NCBI GenBank assembly: GCA_916719935.1
Contig: CAKAPY010000002.1
Location: forward strand, 1 to 35,576
Length of the DNA: 35,576 nucleotides
From: an uncultured Actinomyces sp.
GTDB lineage: Bacteria; Actinomycetota; Actinomycetes; Actinomycetales; Actinomycetaceae
Reading direction: 5' to 3'
Both the position numbers and the translations under genes were made by a program. Shown one piece after another: positions 17,231 to 25,603 of the stretch (within the stretch, counting starts at the first letter, position 1; each line of letters opens with the position of its first letter). The notes under the pieces are model-generated. The model did no database searches, was not told the origin of the DNA, and worked only from the letters and a program-made list of their open reading frames with translations.

Positions 17231-18576
17231 CGATCAACGCCTCCCAGAACGGGGTCGAGAGTGGCCAGTGAGACGACGACATCGGCCAACTGGCCGCCTT
17301 CCGTCATCATGGCCAGAGACTGCAAATTTGCGAATGAAGGGTCACGGAAGTGCGCGCGGAAGGGGCGAGTCCCACCGTCTGAAACGAGGTGGACACCCAA
17401 GATGCCCTTCGCGTGCTCAACGGTCTGGTAGACCTGGCCGGCGGGGACCCTGAATCCTTCGGTGACCAGCTTGAAGTGGTGGATCAGGGATTCCATTGAA
17501 GTTCCCATGACCTTCGCAATGTGTTCGGCTGAGTTACCCTGACCGTCCGTTGCAACTGAAAGCTGTGCGGGCCACTTGATATGCGGGTCGGCGACCATGA
17601 CGGGCTGGCCTTCAGTTGCCTCCAAGCGGCGAAGGACCTGCTCGACAATACGCAGCGACTGGTAGCACTCATCGAAACGCACGCGAACACGGTTGTAGGC
17701 GTCGTTCGAGTCATAGGTGGGAACGTCGAATTCGAAATTCTCGTAACCGCAGTAAGGCTGATCCTTACGAAGGTCTTGGGGCAAGCCGGCTGCTCGCAGG
17801 GACGGACCGGTCAAACCCAGGGCCATCATTGCTGACAGAGGCATGTAGCCTACGCCAATGAAGCGCTGTTTAAAGATCGGGTTTGCCAGAACCAGGTCCT
17901 GGAGCTCACCGATATCGTTTCGCACCTTCGGGAGCTTTTCGCGGATGTAAGGGACCATGCCGCTGGGAAGGTCCTGAACTACACCGCCGGGGCGGATGTA
18001 TGCGTGGTTCATACGCAGACCGGTAATGCGCTCGAAGATTCGCAGAATCTCTTCGCGTCCCCTGAAGGCAATGGTCATCATGGTCGTCGCGCCAAGCTCG
18101 TTACCGCCGGTACCGATTGCAACGATGTGCGAGGCGATGCGGTTGAGTTCCATCATCAGGATACGAATGAGGTTTGCGCGTTCCGGCACATCATTCGTAA
18201 TGCCTAGGAGCTTCTCAACGGCCAGGCAGTAACCCACTTCTTGGAAGAAGGGAGCCACGTAGTCCATACGAGTGCACAGCGTGACGCCCTGGGTCCACGT
18301 GCGGTATTCCATGGTCTTTTCGATACCGGTGTGAAGGTAGCCCGTGTCAACGCGAGTTTCGCGAACGGTTTCGCCATCCAGCTCAAGGATCAGGCGAAGA
18401 ACGCCGTGGGTTGAGGGGTGAACAGGACCCATGTTAAGTACGACGCGCTCATGGTTGATGCGCTCGATCTCAGCGATGACGTCGTTCCAGTCTCCGCCCT
18501 GGGCAAGAACCTCGGGAACTTCGTCAATGTCCAGGCCTGCACTTGAGGCTGCAGCGTGAAGTGAAGGAGTAGTCAT
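17227..18576 (-). CDS. nuoD: NADH-quinone oxidoreductase subunit D
   Basis: 49-kDa-type subunit that lines the quinone reduction site, related to [NiFe] hydrogenase large subunits without the metal. Seen are NMGPVHPSTHGVLRL with the quinone-site His, YLHTGIEKTMEYRTWTQG, TRMDYVAPFFQEVGYCLAVEKL, and the C-terminal ending LATLDPVLGGVDR, the usual D-x-V-x-G-x-x-D-R terminus. The length of 449 residues is standard. Its ATG overlaps the last base of the nuoC TAA (TAATG). Confidence 0.97.
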   Translation of the reverse strand: MTTPSLHAAASSAGLDIDEVPEVLAQGGDWNDVIAEIERINHERVVLNMGPVHPSTHGVLRLILELDGETVRETRVDTGYLHTGIEKTMEYRTWTQGVTLCTRMDYVAPFFQEVGYCLAVEKLLGITNDVPERANLIRILMMELNRIASHIVAIGTGGNELGATTMMTIAFRGREEILRIFERITGLRMNHAYIRPGGVVQDLPSGMVPYIREKLPKVRNDIGELQDLVLANPIFKQRFIGVGYMPLSAMMALGLTGPSLRAAGLPQDLRKDQPYCGYENFEFDVPTYDSNDAYNRVRVRFDECYQSLRIVEQVLRRLEATEGQPVMVADPHIKWPAQLSVATDGQGNSAEHIAKVMGTSMESLIHHFKLVTEGFRVPAGQVYQTVEHAKGILGVHLVSDGGTRPFRAHFRDPSFANLQSLAMMTEGGQLADVVVSLATLDPVLGGVDR

Positions 18577-19271
18577 TAGTTGTACGACCTCCGAGTGTCG
18601 GCAGGGGCGTTGACTGCACCCTTGAATTCCACGGGAATACCACCCAGGGGGTAGTCCTTACGCTGCGGGTGACCTACCCAGTCATCAGGCATAGCGGTTC
18701 GTGTCAGCGAGTGATGCCCATCAAAAACAATTCCCATGAGGTCCCATGTTTCGCGTTCCTGCCAGTCGTTCGCCGGGTAAATATCGACGATCGAGGGAAT
18801 GTGCGGATCCGAATCCGGGCAGGTCACTTCCAGGCGGATCATGCGATTGTGCGTGATCGACATGAAGGGGTAGATCGCGTGGAGTTCACGGCCTTGATCC
18901 TCGGGGTAGTTCACGCCGTTAGTTCCCAGGCACATCTCGAAACGCAGATCCTGATCATCACGCAGGTAGCGCGCAACGCGGCGGATGTGCTCACGCGGGA
19001 TGAAGATGCTGAGTTCGCCGTGTTCAACGACAACCTTCTCAATGACATCCGCAACTGCCAGTCCATCGGCGGCAATCAATTCCTCGAGGATGTCAACGAT
19101 CTGATCGAAGTACGAACCATAGGGGCGCAGCGCTGCGGGCGCAGTGCGCGCGACAGTTACTTGCTGCGAGAAGCCCGTGGTATCACCCTGATCCGGAGCT
19201 CCGAACAGACCCTGACGGGTTTTGATGACCTCGGGCTGCTCGGCACCGAAACGATTAATTTCTTCGCTCAT
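18576..19271 (-). CDS. nuoC: NADH-quinone oxidoreductase subunit C
   Basis: 30-kDa-type subunit binding NuoD and NuoB. The family signature is in the C-terminal half: ERETWDLMGIVFDGHHSLTRTAMPDDWVGHPQRKDYPLGG. Length is 231 residues. It is a separate NuoC rather than the NuoCD fusion of enterobacteria. The ATG overlaps the nuoB stop by four bases. Confidence 0.96.
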   Translation of the reverse strand: MSEEINRFGAEQPEVIKTRQGLFGAPDQGDTTGFSQQVTVARTAPAALRPYGSYFDQIVDILEELIAADGLAVADVIEKVVVEHGELSIFIPREHIRRVARYLRDDQDLRFEMCLGTNGVNYPEDQGRELHAIYPFMSITHNRMIRLEVTCPDSDPHIPSIVDIYPANDWQERETWDLMGIVFDGHHSLTRTAMPDDWVGHPQRKDYPLGGIPVEFKGAVNAPADTRRSYN

Positions 19272-19822
19272 GCCAGCAATCCCTTCAGATCGTGAGTCGG
19301 GGTCGCAGCAAGTGCTGCTGCTTCAGCCTTGCGAGCAATTTCGCGACGGTGTGCGCCCAGCGGTTCACTTCCGATCTGCTCACGCAGTGTAAGGATTGCG
19401 TGAATCAAGGCCTCGGGACGAGGCGGGCAGCCGGGAAGGTACACATCGACGGGAACAATGTGGTCGCATCCCTGGACGACGGCGTAGTTGTTGAACATAC
19501 CGCCCGAAGATGCGCAGGCACCCATGGAGATGACCCACTTGGGGTCGGCCATTGAGTCATAGACGCGGCGCACGATGGGAGCCATCTTGTGGGAAACACG
19601 TCCGGAGACAATCATGAGGTCGGAGTGACGCGGCGATGCGCGGAAAACTTCCAAACCGAAACGCGACATGTCGAAACGAGGAGTTCCGGCTGCCATCATT
19701 TCAATTGCGCAGCACGCCAAGCCCATGGTGACTGGCCACTGACTGTGCTTTCGAGCAAGACCGAGGATCTTCTCCATGCTTGCCAGGGCAATGCCTGCAG
19801 GCAGGCTTTCTTCAATTCCCAT
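19268..19822 (-). CDS. nuoB: NADH-quinone oxidoreductase subunit B (cluster N2)
   Basis: 20-kDa-type subunit carrying the terminal 4Fe-4S cluster N2, which hands electrons to the quinone. The unusual tandem-cysteine ligand pair is present as Cys37-Cys38 in GLACCAIEMM. Cys103 is in GACASSGG and Cys132 in YLPGCPPRPEA. All residues expected for a working subunit are intact. Length is 184 residues. An AAGAGGA site precedes the ATG, and nuoA ends 15 bases upstream. Confidence 0.97.
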   Translation of the reverse strand: MGIEESLPAGIALASMEKILGLARKHSQWPVTMGLACCAIEMMAAGTPRFDMSRFGLEVFRASPRHSDLMIVSGRVSHKMAPIVRRVYDSMADPKWVISMGACASSGGMFNNYAVVQGCDHIVPVDVYLPGCPPRPEALIHAILTLREQIGSEPLGAHRREIARKAEAAALAATPTHDLKGLLA

Positions 19823-19837
19823 TGTTTTCCTCTTACC

Positions 19838-20197
19838 TCAGTAATCCAGTCCGCCGCGGCGCCATTCGTAGATATAGGGGACGGTGATCACCGCGATGAA
19901 GGTCAGCATGGCAATCAATCCGAAAAGTCCCAGCTGGTTGAAGCTCACGGCCCACGGGTACATGAACACGACTTCAATGTCGAAGACAATGAAGGTCATG
20001 GCTACCAGGTAGTAGCGCACAGGAAAGCGTCCACGCTCCAGATGCTGCTCCGTGGGGTCGATTCCGCATTCATAGTTATCGGCCTTCGTGCGATTCTTGC
20101 GCGTTGGTCCCAGAATTGCGGATGCGCCCAGCCCGCCCAGCGCCAAGACCATGGCGGCTGCAGCCATGATCAGCAGCGGAACATAGGGATTTGTCAT
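19838..20197 (-). CDS. nuoA: NADH-quinone oxidoreductase subunit A
   Basis: Three-helix membrane subunit near the quinone cavity. YECGIDPTEQHLERGRFPVRYYLVAMTFIVFDIEVVFMYPWA contains the loop Cys of NuoA and the conserved acidic residues of helix 2; only parts of this segment are needed for identification. The ATG at 20197 (MTNPYV) is chosen because GGGAGGAA lies immediately upstream. A GTG at 20209 is in frame but lies inside that Shine-Dalgarno region. The protein is then 119 residues. It is the first nuo gene, 34 bases after the MenJ-like gene. Confidence 0.95.
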   Translation of the reverse strand: MTNPYVPLLIMAAAAMVLALGGLGASAILGPTRKNRTKADNYECGIDPTEQHLERGRFPVRYYLVAMTFIVFDIEVVFMYPWAVSFNQLGLFGLIAMLTFIAVITVPYIYEWRRGGLDY

Positions 20198-20231
20198 CGT
20201 TCCTCCCACATCGGGTGTACCTTCGTAGCCA

Positions 20232-21509
20232 TCATGCTGATGGCACCATCTTGGATAGGGTCGTAATCAGTCGGTCGTCGAAGTCGCCGCCTTGGCGTTC
20301 GAAGCCATCCGACAGAAGTTTGTGAACCAGGGTCATCAGGCGCGGGATGGGCAGACCGTAGGTCGTGCACAGGCGCATGATTCGCGGATTTTCAATGAGA
20401 CGAACAAAGATGCGTCCCAACTGGTAGTAGCCGCCGTATTCGTCACGGATCCGTTGGGGATAGGCGCTCATCGCTCGGTCAACGCCAGCGCGGTGCGTGC
20501 GGGCAAGAGCCTGAGCCATGGCCTCGGCCGCGTAGCGTCCAGCCTTCATCGCGGGTGCAATTCCTTCTCCGTTAAAAGGAGAAACCATTCCGCCGGCATC
20601 GCCAACAATGACGAATCCATTGGTGTAGTGGGGCTGACGGTTAAGGCTCATCGGCAAAGCGGCGCTGCGAAGCTCACCGATTTGATTTTCTGGAGTAAAT
20701 CCCCATTCTTCGGGAAGGTTGGCCATCCACTGTTCGAAAACCTGACGATAGGGCAGGTTCGTCGCACTTGCCGTCGAGGCCACAGAGCCCAGTCCGACAT
20801 TGACGACGCCATCCCCCATGGGGAAGATCCAGCCGTATCCAGGAAGCAGATCCGAGTGCCCGGGTTCGCCCGCCCAGAGTTCCAGGTGCGATTCCATCCA
20901 TTCTTCGTTGCCACGAGGGGAACGGAAGTAGGTGCGTGCCGCAACGCCCATGGGACGCTTGGGATTCTTTTCAATTCCAAGGCGGGTGGAAACCTTTGCA
21001 GAGACGCCACCGGCATCCACAACCAGCTTGGCGTGAATCGTCACGTCTTGGGCATTCTTGCCACGGCCTCGGCGCGCGCGAACACCGCAGACTCGATGTG
21101 TGGAGTCTTGGAGTGCCTCGGTTGCGGTGAGTTCTTCTTCGAGGCGAGCTCCCGCACTCTGTGCACGCTGAACCAATGCGTGGTCAAGGTCCATACGCGC
21201 GCGAGTCATTCCGTATCCCGGAAGCGAAGCCTGATCTGGCCACTCCATGTGAATGGTATGGCCACCGCCAATGACAGTCAGACCGCGGTTTCGTGCCCAA
21301 CCAGAAGTATCAACACCCATGAGGATGAGCTCTTGAACGGCGGCGGGAGTCAGACCATCACCGCAGATCTTGTCGCGCGGGAAACGTGCCTTATCGACAA
21401 GAAGGACGTCAATACCAAGGGTCGCCAAATGATAGGCGGTAGATGCACCACCTGGGCCAGCGCCGACAATAACGACATCAGCGTTCATGTCTTGGGCCTG
21501 TTGGCTCAC
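20232..21509 (-). CDS. Geranylgeranyl-reductase-family FAD oxidoreductase, MenJ-like
   Basis: FAD-dependent isoprenoid double-bond reductase family. The Rossmann motif VVIVGAGPGGASTAYHLA is near the N-terminus, followed by DKARFPRDKICGDGLTP, the family signature, then GWIFPMGDGVVNVGLG and VGDAGGMVSPFNGEGIAPAMKAG at the second FAD site. In mycobacteria the homologue MenJ (Rv0561c, from memory) saturates one isoprene unit of menaquinone. Position directly ahead of nuoA and in a men neighbourhood supports the same role here; chlorophyll-type activity is unlikely. Start: AAGGAGG at 21514-21520 is one base from an ATG at 21512 but four bases from GTG 21509, so GTG is preferred; upstream in-frame ATGs lack a ribosome site. 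Length is about 425 residues. Confidence 0.9.
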   Translation of the reverse strand: MSQQAQDMNADVVIVGAGPGGASTAYHLATLGIDVLLVDKARFPRDKICGDGLTPAAVQELILMGVDTSGWARNRGLTVIGGGHTIHMEWPDQASLPGYGMTRARMDLDHALVQRAQSAGARLEEELTATEALQDSTHRVCGVRARRGRGKNAQDVTIHAKLVVDAGGVSAKVSTRLGIEKNPKRPMGVAARTYFRSPRGNEEWMESHLELWAGEPGHSDLLPGYGWIFPMGDGVVNVGLGSVASTASATNLPYRQVFEQWMANLPEEWGFTPENQIGELRSAALPMSLNRQPHYTNGFVIVGDAGGMVSPFNGEGIAPAMKAGRYAAEAMAQALARTHRAGVDRAMSAYPQRIRDEYGGYYQLGRIFVRLIENPRIMRLCTTYGLPIPRLMTLVHKLLSDGFERQGGDFDDRLITTLSKMVPSA

Positions 21510-21575
21510 CATGCCTCCTTCACGCTCCACGCAACGATGAACCCATATCGGGGTCCAGTTCAGACCATAGTCACC

Positions 21576-21603
21576 GGTATACGAAGCCGCGAAAGCACGC
21601 CAA
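21576..21603 (-). promoter_or_regulatory. Candidate promoter of the menJ-nuo transcript
   Basis: On the minus strand a TTGGCG box (21603-21598) is followed after 16 bases by TATACC (21581-21576), about 65 bases before the MenJ-like start. Each hexamer matches four of six consensus positions. It is the only reasonable pair I found in the 190 bases between the alpha-galactosidase and this gene. Since the next 12 kb of nuo genes have no comparable gap, this region probably drives them all. The boxes themselves are a weak prediction. Confidence 0.35.
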
Positions 21604-21628
21604 AAAGTCCGTGAGAACAACACTTTAG

Positions 21629-21650
21629 GGGCGTGAGCGAGCACACACCC
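21629..21650 (-). terminator. Possible terminator after the alpha-galactosidase
   Basis: Minus strand: GGGTGTG, an eight-base loop, CACGCCC, forming seven pairs with one G-T wobble, about 50 bases past the alpha-galactosidase stop. It lies just ahead of the candidate menJ-nuo promoter and would separate the sugar genes from the respiratory operon. The stem is short and no T-run follows, so this is tentative. Confidence 0.33.
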
Positions 21651-21698
21651 GTATTCAATTTGCACATATGTTTGTTGCGTTAATCTGCGCGGAAATCC

Positions 21699-23195
21699 TT
21701 AGGAAACCGGGTAGCAGTGCTCCGGCTCCTTCAAACCGGGGCCAAAGTCAACCTCGCGACCGTCCAAAGACCAGACATTTCGCGAGATCTGTTGGACGTC
21801 CTCGTGGCGAGCAAGCCACTGGCTCAGCTCTGCCTGTTCCTGCTCCGTTAGCCATACCAAGGGATCGGAAGATGACTTAAAACCAGCGACCGCGGCAACA
21901 TCCTGGAGCCACCCGATCTGCTGATCATTCAGCAGGTTCTTCATGTGACGGAAGAAGATGACATCGGGATCAACATCAATGAGCTCACGCAGCCACAGAC
22001 GCGATACAGAACCCATAAAAGCATTGCGCGCTTCTGCGTCGGAACGATCATCAGTCGCGTAGTTCTTCCAAATGGGAGCGACATCGCAGCCCACTCGAAT
22101 TCCGTCGTAGAGGCCGATCGCGGGGATGATCAGGGCACCAGAACCCAGAAGGTAGGTGTCCTCCCCTGCTGCCTCTCGCAAAATCTGCGAACCCAAAATA
22201 AACGCATCATCGGGGCTTGCTTCGCGATTAAAACGCACGCCTTCGATGGCCGCTGCGTTAATAAAGTCAGTCTTGATATAGCGGATTCCCGCGTCAAGCA
22301 GGTATCCGATGGTGTCGCGCAGATAATCCTGCGCCAGGGGGTGCGTTGTATCTAGCGCATAGTAGGGACCACCCCAGTTGTATCCGGCGATAGCGAGCTT
22401 CCCATCCTCCGCATGGACGAAAGCTTCGGGGTGCGCCTGAAGGAAAGGTGTCCCTTCTCGGGCAATGAAGGGCGCAATCCACAAACCGGGAGTCACACCG
22501 AGATCGGAAATGTAGCGAGCACAGGCAGCAAGATCGTGTCCAAACTTCGCATTCGGACGCCAATCGCCTACATTTAGCTGCCATCCATCATCGATCTGCA
22601 AGGCAGTGAAACCAAGTTTTGCAAGCCCGGGAAGCTGTCCGGCAAGAACATCCCAGGAAACATTTTCGTAGTAGGAATACCAAGAACACCACACACGCGG
22701 TGCCTGACCGGGGCTGCGACGTCGAGGGCGCAGCTGCTCAACATAGGCCTCGAAAATCTCCGCTTCACTACCCCAGCTCACAAACCAGCGAGCCGGACGA
22801 ATCTCATCGAAGCCAACAAAAACATCTTCATCAGCGCGCACCTTCGGGTGTCCACCCACGAGCGCGCCAATGAGGAAACCTGCGCCGCCCTCTTCTTCAA
22901 CAACCGCGCCCATCCACGAACCGTGATGACGGACGGTGTCATCTGCCCCAGGGTCATCGGCGGTTGTCCGACGTTCATCAGAGGGAACTCGCAGGGGTGC
23001 TTCACTCAGCAAATTCCACCCAGAGGGCGACCAAGAATTGTGCCCACTGCGGTAGTACTGGCCACTTTCCATTCCGTGGAGCAGCGCGACACGGCTAGCG
23101 TCAATGATTGCGAAGTTGTCACCCTGCTCGATGAGCTGAGCATCAGCTGACGCGCTCAAAGTGGCGTTAGGAAGGGAAAGTACCAGACGTTGCAT
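21699..23195 (-). CDS. Alpha-galactosidase-type glycoside hydrolase (GH36-like)
   Basis: Predicted cytoplasmic retaining glycosidase of the GH36/melibiase group, cleaving terminal alpha-galactosyl residues. An N-terminal beta-rich part (to about residue 170) is followed by a TIM barrel: VWCSWYSYYENVSWD, LQIDDGWQLNVGDW and GLWIAPF are typical. YIKTDFINAA places the expected nucleophile at Asp310, and IRVGCDVAP the acid/base at Asp371. No signal peptide is present, and 498 residues is shorter than the roughly 700-residue classical GH36 enzymes. It is the last gene of the permease-permease-binding-protein string, separated from the lipoprotein gene by 131 bases holding a hairpin. Exact sugar specificity (alpha-galactoside versus alpha-N-acetylgalactosaminide) is not determinable by eye. 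Confidence 0.85.
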   Translation of the reverse strand: MQRLVLSLPNATLSASADAQLIEQGDNFAIIDASRVALLHGMESGQYYRSGHNSWSPSGWNLLSEAPLRVPSDERRTTADDPGADDTVRHHGSWMGAVVEEEGGAGFLIGALVGGHPKVRADEDVFVGFDEIRPARWFVSWGSEAEIFEAYVEQLRPRRRSPGQAPRVWCSWYSYYENVSWDVLAGQLPGLAKLGFTALQIDDGWQLNVGDWRPNAKFGHDLAACARYISDLGVTPGLWIAPFIAREGTPFLQAHPEAFVHAEDGKLAIAGYNWGGPYYALDTTHPLAQDYLRDTIGYLLDAGIRYIKTDFINAAAIEGVRFNREASPDDAFILGSQILREAAGEDTYLLGSGALIIPAIGLYDGIRVGCDVAPIWKNYATDDRSDAEARNAFMGSVSRLWLRELIDVDPDVIFFRHMKNLLNDQQIGWLQDVAAVAGFKSSSDPLVWLTEQEQAELSQWLARHEDVQQISRNVWSLDGREVDFGPGLKEPEHCYPVS

Positions 23196-23268
23196 GATCG
23201 TTCTTTCATTGACGAGGCCGTGGGAAGCGGCGCAGAAGGAAAGGAAAGTTATGGGTTTGGGTGTGGAA

Positions 23269-23319
23269 AGCGGGTCCCGCTGACCTGCGATTGGGTAATC
23301 GACGGAGGCGGGACCCGCT
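23269..23319 (-). promoter_or_regulatory. Long GC-rich hairpin made of two short palindromes, between binding-protein and alpha-galactosidase genes
   Basis: AGCGGGTCCCGC (23269-23280) and GCGGGACCCGCT (23308-23319) are exact reverse complements, giving a 12-pair stem with a 27-base loop. The stem begins eight bases past the lipoprotein stop. Each arm is also nearly self-palindromic (GCGGG-T/A-CCCGC). Such a hairpin can protect the 3' end of the binding-protein message or act as a partial terminator, lowering expression of the downstream enzyme gene. No clear T-run follows on the minus strand. A protein-binding site is an alternative. Confidence 0.65.
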
Positions 23320-23326
23320 CAGTGGC

Positions 23327-24682
23327 TTACTTGAGCAGGGCGTTTGCCTTCTCGTTGGCCGTCGTCATGGTCGCCTGAGGATCAGCGCCACCGGCGACCT
23401 CCTGGATAGCGTCCTGGATCAAAGCGTTGACCTCGTCACCGTGTGAGAAGACGGGAACCGAGAAGGTCTCCTTGTTCTCAACGACGGTGGTGAATGCCGA
23501 GTTGTCCTGGCCCTTTGCCTCGCGTGCCTTCAGGGACGCTTCGGTGCCCTTGATGCTGGCGGGGAAGATGACGCCGGACTCGCCGACCTTGATCTGGCAC
23601 TTGTCAGAAGCCATGTAGGCGATCCACTTGAATGCCTCATCGGGGTGCTTCGAGCCGCTCCACACGACATCGTGCAGACCGTTCATGGCGCTACGACGTC
23701 CAACGGGGCCGATCGGAAGAGGTGCGTAGGCGAACTTCTTCTGCGCATCTGCACCCAGGTAGGAGGAGACGGTGAAGGAACCGGCGATGGTCGATGCGGC
23801 AATACCTGCGTTCATCGTTGCGTCGGTGCCCAGCGAGGACTGCTTATCGAACTTGGGGGCGTAGCCCTTCTCGATGAGCTGACGTTCCCAAGCGAGGGTG
23901 TCGACCAGGCTCTTATCAGCGAAGTTGAACTTGGTCGGGTTCACGGTCTTGTCGCCGTAGGTGAAGCCGTTGGAAGCGGCGAATTCGCCCCAACCGTTCT
24001 GGCCGATTGCGCCGTCTGCCCACTCGGGGTAGTAGCCGTAGCGCTTGACGTTGTTCTTATCGAAGGCCGGGTCAAGTCCGTTGTGGCCATTGGCATCAAC
24101 GGTGGTCTTTGCAACGAATTCCTGGAAGGTACCGCCATCGGTGGGGTTCCAGGTCAGCTTGGCCATGTCTTCCTTGGTGTAGCCAGCTTCCTTTGCGACC
24201 TCTGTGTCGTAGAGCAGACCCATGGTGTCCCAGTCCTTGGGCAGGCCGTAACGCTTGCCCTCGAACTTCGACAGATCAGCAAGTCCGGGCTGGTAGATGG
24301 AATCATCGATTCCAGCTTCCTTTGCCTTGTCAGTGATATCCAAAATCTGCTTGGAATCAATGAACTGGAGAAGACGCGTGGAGTGATCGACAAAGGTGTC
24401 GGGCGCGTTCGATGCTGCCAGCTGAGTGGTCAGCGTATCCCAGTACTGGCCCCATGCGGTCTGGGTGATCTTGACGGTGATGTTCGGGTTTTCTGCATGG
24501 AAGTCGTCAGCGCACTTCTGGTACAGAGGAGCTTGACGGTCATCCCACAGCCAGTAGCTGACGGTCACACCGTCGCCCGATGCCGAGGAACTCGAGGTGC
24601 TCGAGGAGTTGGCGTTGCACGCGCCCAGGGACAGCGCCATTGCTGCGACAATCCCCGCTGAGACTACGGTACGAGTTTTCAT
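23327..24682 (-). CDS. ABC sugar transporter, substrate-binding lipoprotein
   Basis: Family 1 extracellular solute-binding protein for a carbohydrate importer. The ATG at 24682 gives MKTRTVVSAG followed by a hydrophobic stretch and lipobox LSLGAC, with Cys22 as the lipidation site and then a Ser-rich linker. The start eight codons upstream is less likely because it would place charged residues ahead of the signal. The mature part shows typical MalE-like segments: ITVKITQTAWGQYWDTLTTQ, YGLPKDWDTMGLLYD, TFQEFV and KHPDEAFKWIAYMAS. Length is 451 residues. It lies 31 bases after the second permease and is the third gene of the transporter operon. Ligand unknown; context suggests an alpha-galactoside. 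Confidence 0.93.
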   Translation of the reverse strand: MKTRTVVSAGIVAAMALSLGACNANSSSTSSSSASGDGVTVSYWLWDDRQAPLYQKCADDFHAENPNITVKITQTAWGQYWDTLTTQLAASNAPDTFVDHSTRLLQFIDSKQILDITDKAKEAGIDDSIYQPGLADLSKFEGKRYGLPKDWDTMGLLYDTEVAKEAGYTKEDMAKLTWNPTDGGTFQEFVAKTTVDANGHNGLDPAFDKNNVKRYGYYPEWADGAIGQNGWGEFAASNGFTYGDKTVNPTKFNFADKSLVDTLAWERQLIEKGYAPKFDKQSSLGTDATMNAGIAASTIAGSFTVSSYLGADAQKKFAYAPLPIGPVGRRSAMNGLHDVVWSGSKHPDEAFKWIAYMASDKCQIKVGESGVIFPASIKGTEASLKAREAKGQDNSAFTTVVENKETFSVPVFSHGDEVNALIQDAIQEVAGGADPQATMTTANEKANALLK

Positions 24683-24713
24683 GTGTGGTTCTTTCTCTTC
24701 AGGCACTTTCGTG

Positions 24714-25592
24714 CTATTTGATTCCAGAGAAGTTCAGGGACTCAACCAGCTTGCGTCCCATGAGAATCAGGAGGATCAGGACCGGGATGACGCTGAGCGT
24801 TGACCCTGCCATGAGTCCGGTCCAGTCGGGTGCCCTATTGGGCGATTGCTGCTGGAAAATTCCCAGAGCAACGGTGAGGAGCTGAGCGCCTTCGCGCCCG
24901 GTCAGCAGCGGCCAGAGGAAGTCTTTCCACATGCCGATGATCGTAATGAGGGTCATCGTCATGATTGGTCCTGCAGACATGGGGATGGTTACTTTGAAGA
25001 AACGGCGGACGGGTCCCAATCCGTCAAGCATTGCCGCTTCCTCCACTTCCCGAGGCAGGGAGAGGAAGAACTGCCGCAGGAAGAAGATCGAGAAGGGTGC
25101 CATGAAAAGTGCGGGAAGCATCATGCCCTGCATCGTGTTCAGCCAACCAAGCTGCTTAATCAACACGTAGTTCGGCAGAAGCGAGAAGATCCCGGGGATC
25201 ATGAGCGCACCAATGACGCACGCAAAGAGCGCGTTTTTGAAGGGGAACTTCAAACGGGCAAAAGCGTAGGCCGCGCATGAAGCAAAGAAGGTCTGAATGA
25301 TGGCAATACCGCCCGCGTAAATCAGCGAGTTCGTTGTTGCAATAGCGAAGTTGATCGTTGCTCCACTACCACCGGCTGCCATGGCCTCTTCAACAGAAAC
25401 CAGTCCAAGAATTCGCTTGAAATTGATCATCGTCGGATGTGATGGCCACAGCCTCGTTGATTCGGCAATGAGATCGGCCTGCGGAGTGATCGCCGTGCGG
25501 ATCATCCAATAGAAGGGGAAAACCGTGACAAGAACTGCGATCGCGATGATCGCCCACGCGACAACTTTGGAAGGTTGGAATTTCTTGAGCAT
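24714..25592 (-). CDS. ABC sugar transporter permease (MalG type)
   Basis: Six-helix inner-membrane permease of the CUT1 carbohydrate importer family. The N-terminal helix is at about residues 12-32 (ending in FPFYWMIRTAITP). The cytoplasmic coupling loop EEAAMLDGLGPVRRFFKVTIP carries the EAA motif that docks the ATPase, and the C-terminus ends with GRKLVESLNFSGIK, a MalG-like tail. At 292 residues it is complete. It follows the first permease by 11 bases, so the two are surely co-transcribed and probably form a heterodimer. Confidence 0.94.
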   Translation of the reverse strand: MLKKFQPSKVVAWAIIAIAVLVTVFPFYWMIRTAITPQADLIAESTRLWPSHPTMINFKRILGLVSVEEAMAAGGSGATINFAIATTNSLIYAGGIAIIQTFFASCAAYAFARLKFPFKNALFACVIGALMIPGIFSLLPNYVLIKQLGWLNTMQGMMLPALFMAPFSIFFLRQFFLSLPREVEEAAMLDGLGPVRRFFKVTIPMSAGPIMTMTLITIIGMWKDFLWPLLTGREGAQLLTVALGIFQQQSPNRAPDWTGLMAGSTLSVIPVLILLILMGRKLVESLNFSGIK

Positions 25593-25603
25593 GATTGGTC
25601 CCC

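Noticed and set aside
20292..21614. Plus-strand open frame (about 440 codons) antisense to the MenJ-like gene
   Set aside because: It covers a convincing FAD enzyme on the minus strand and shows no domain signature or start signal of its own.
21513..21665. Longer MenJ-like protein starting at 21665
   Set aside because: The extension would precede the strong AAGGAGG site and adds sequence unlike any reductase N-terminus; the Rossmann motif is close behind the GTG at 21509.
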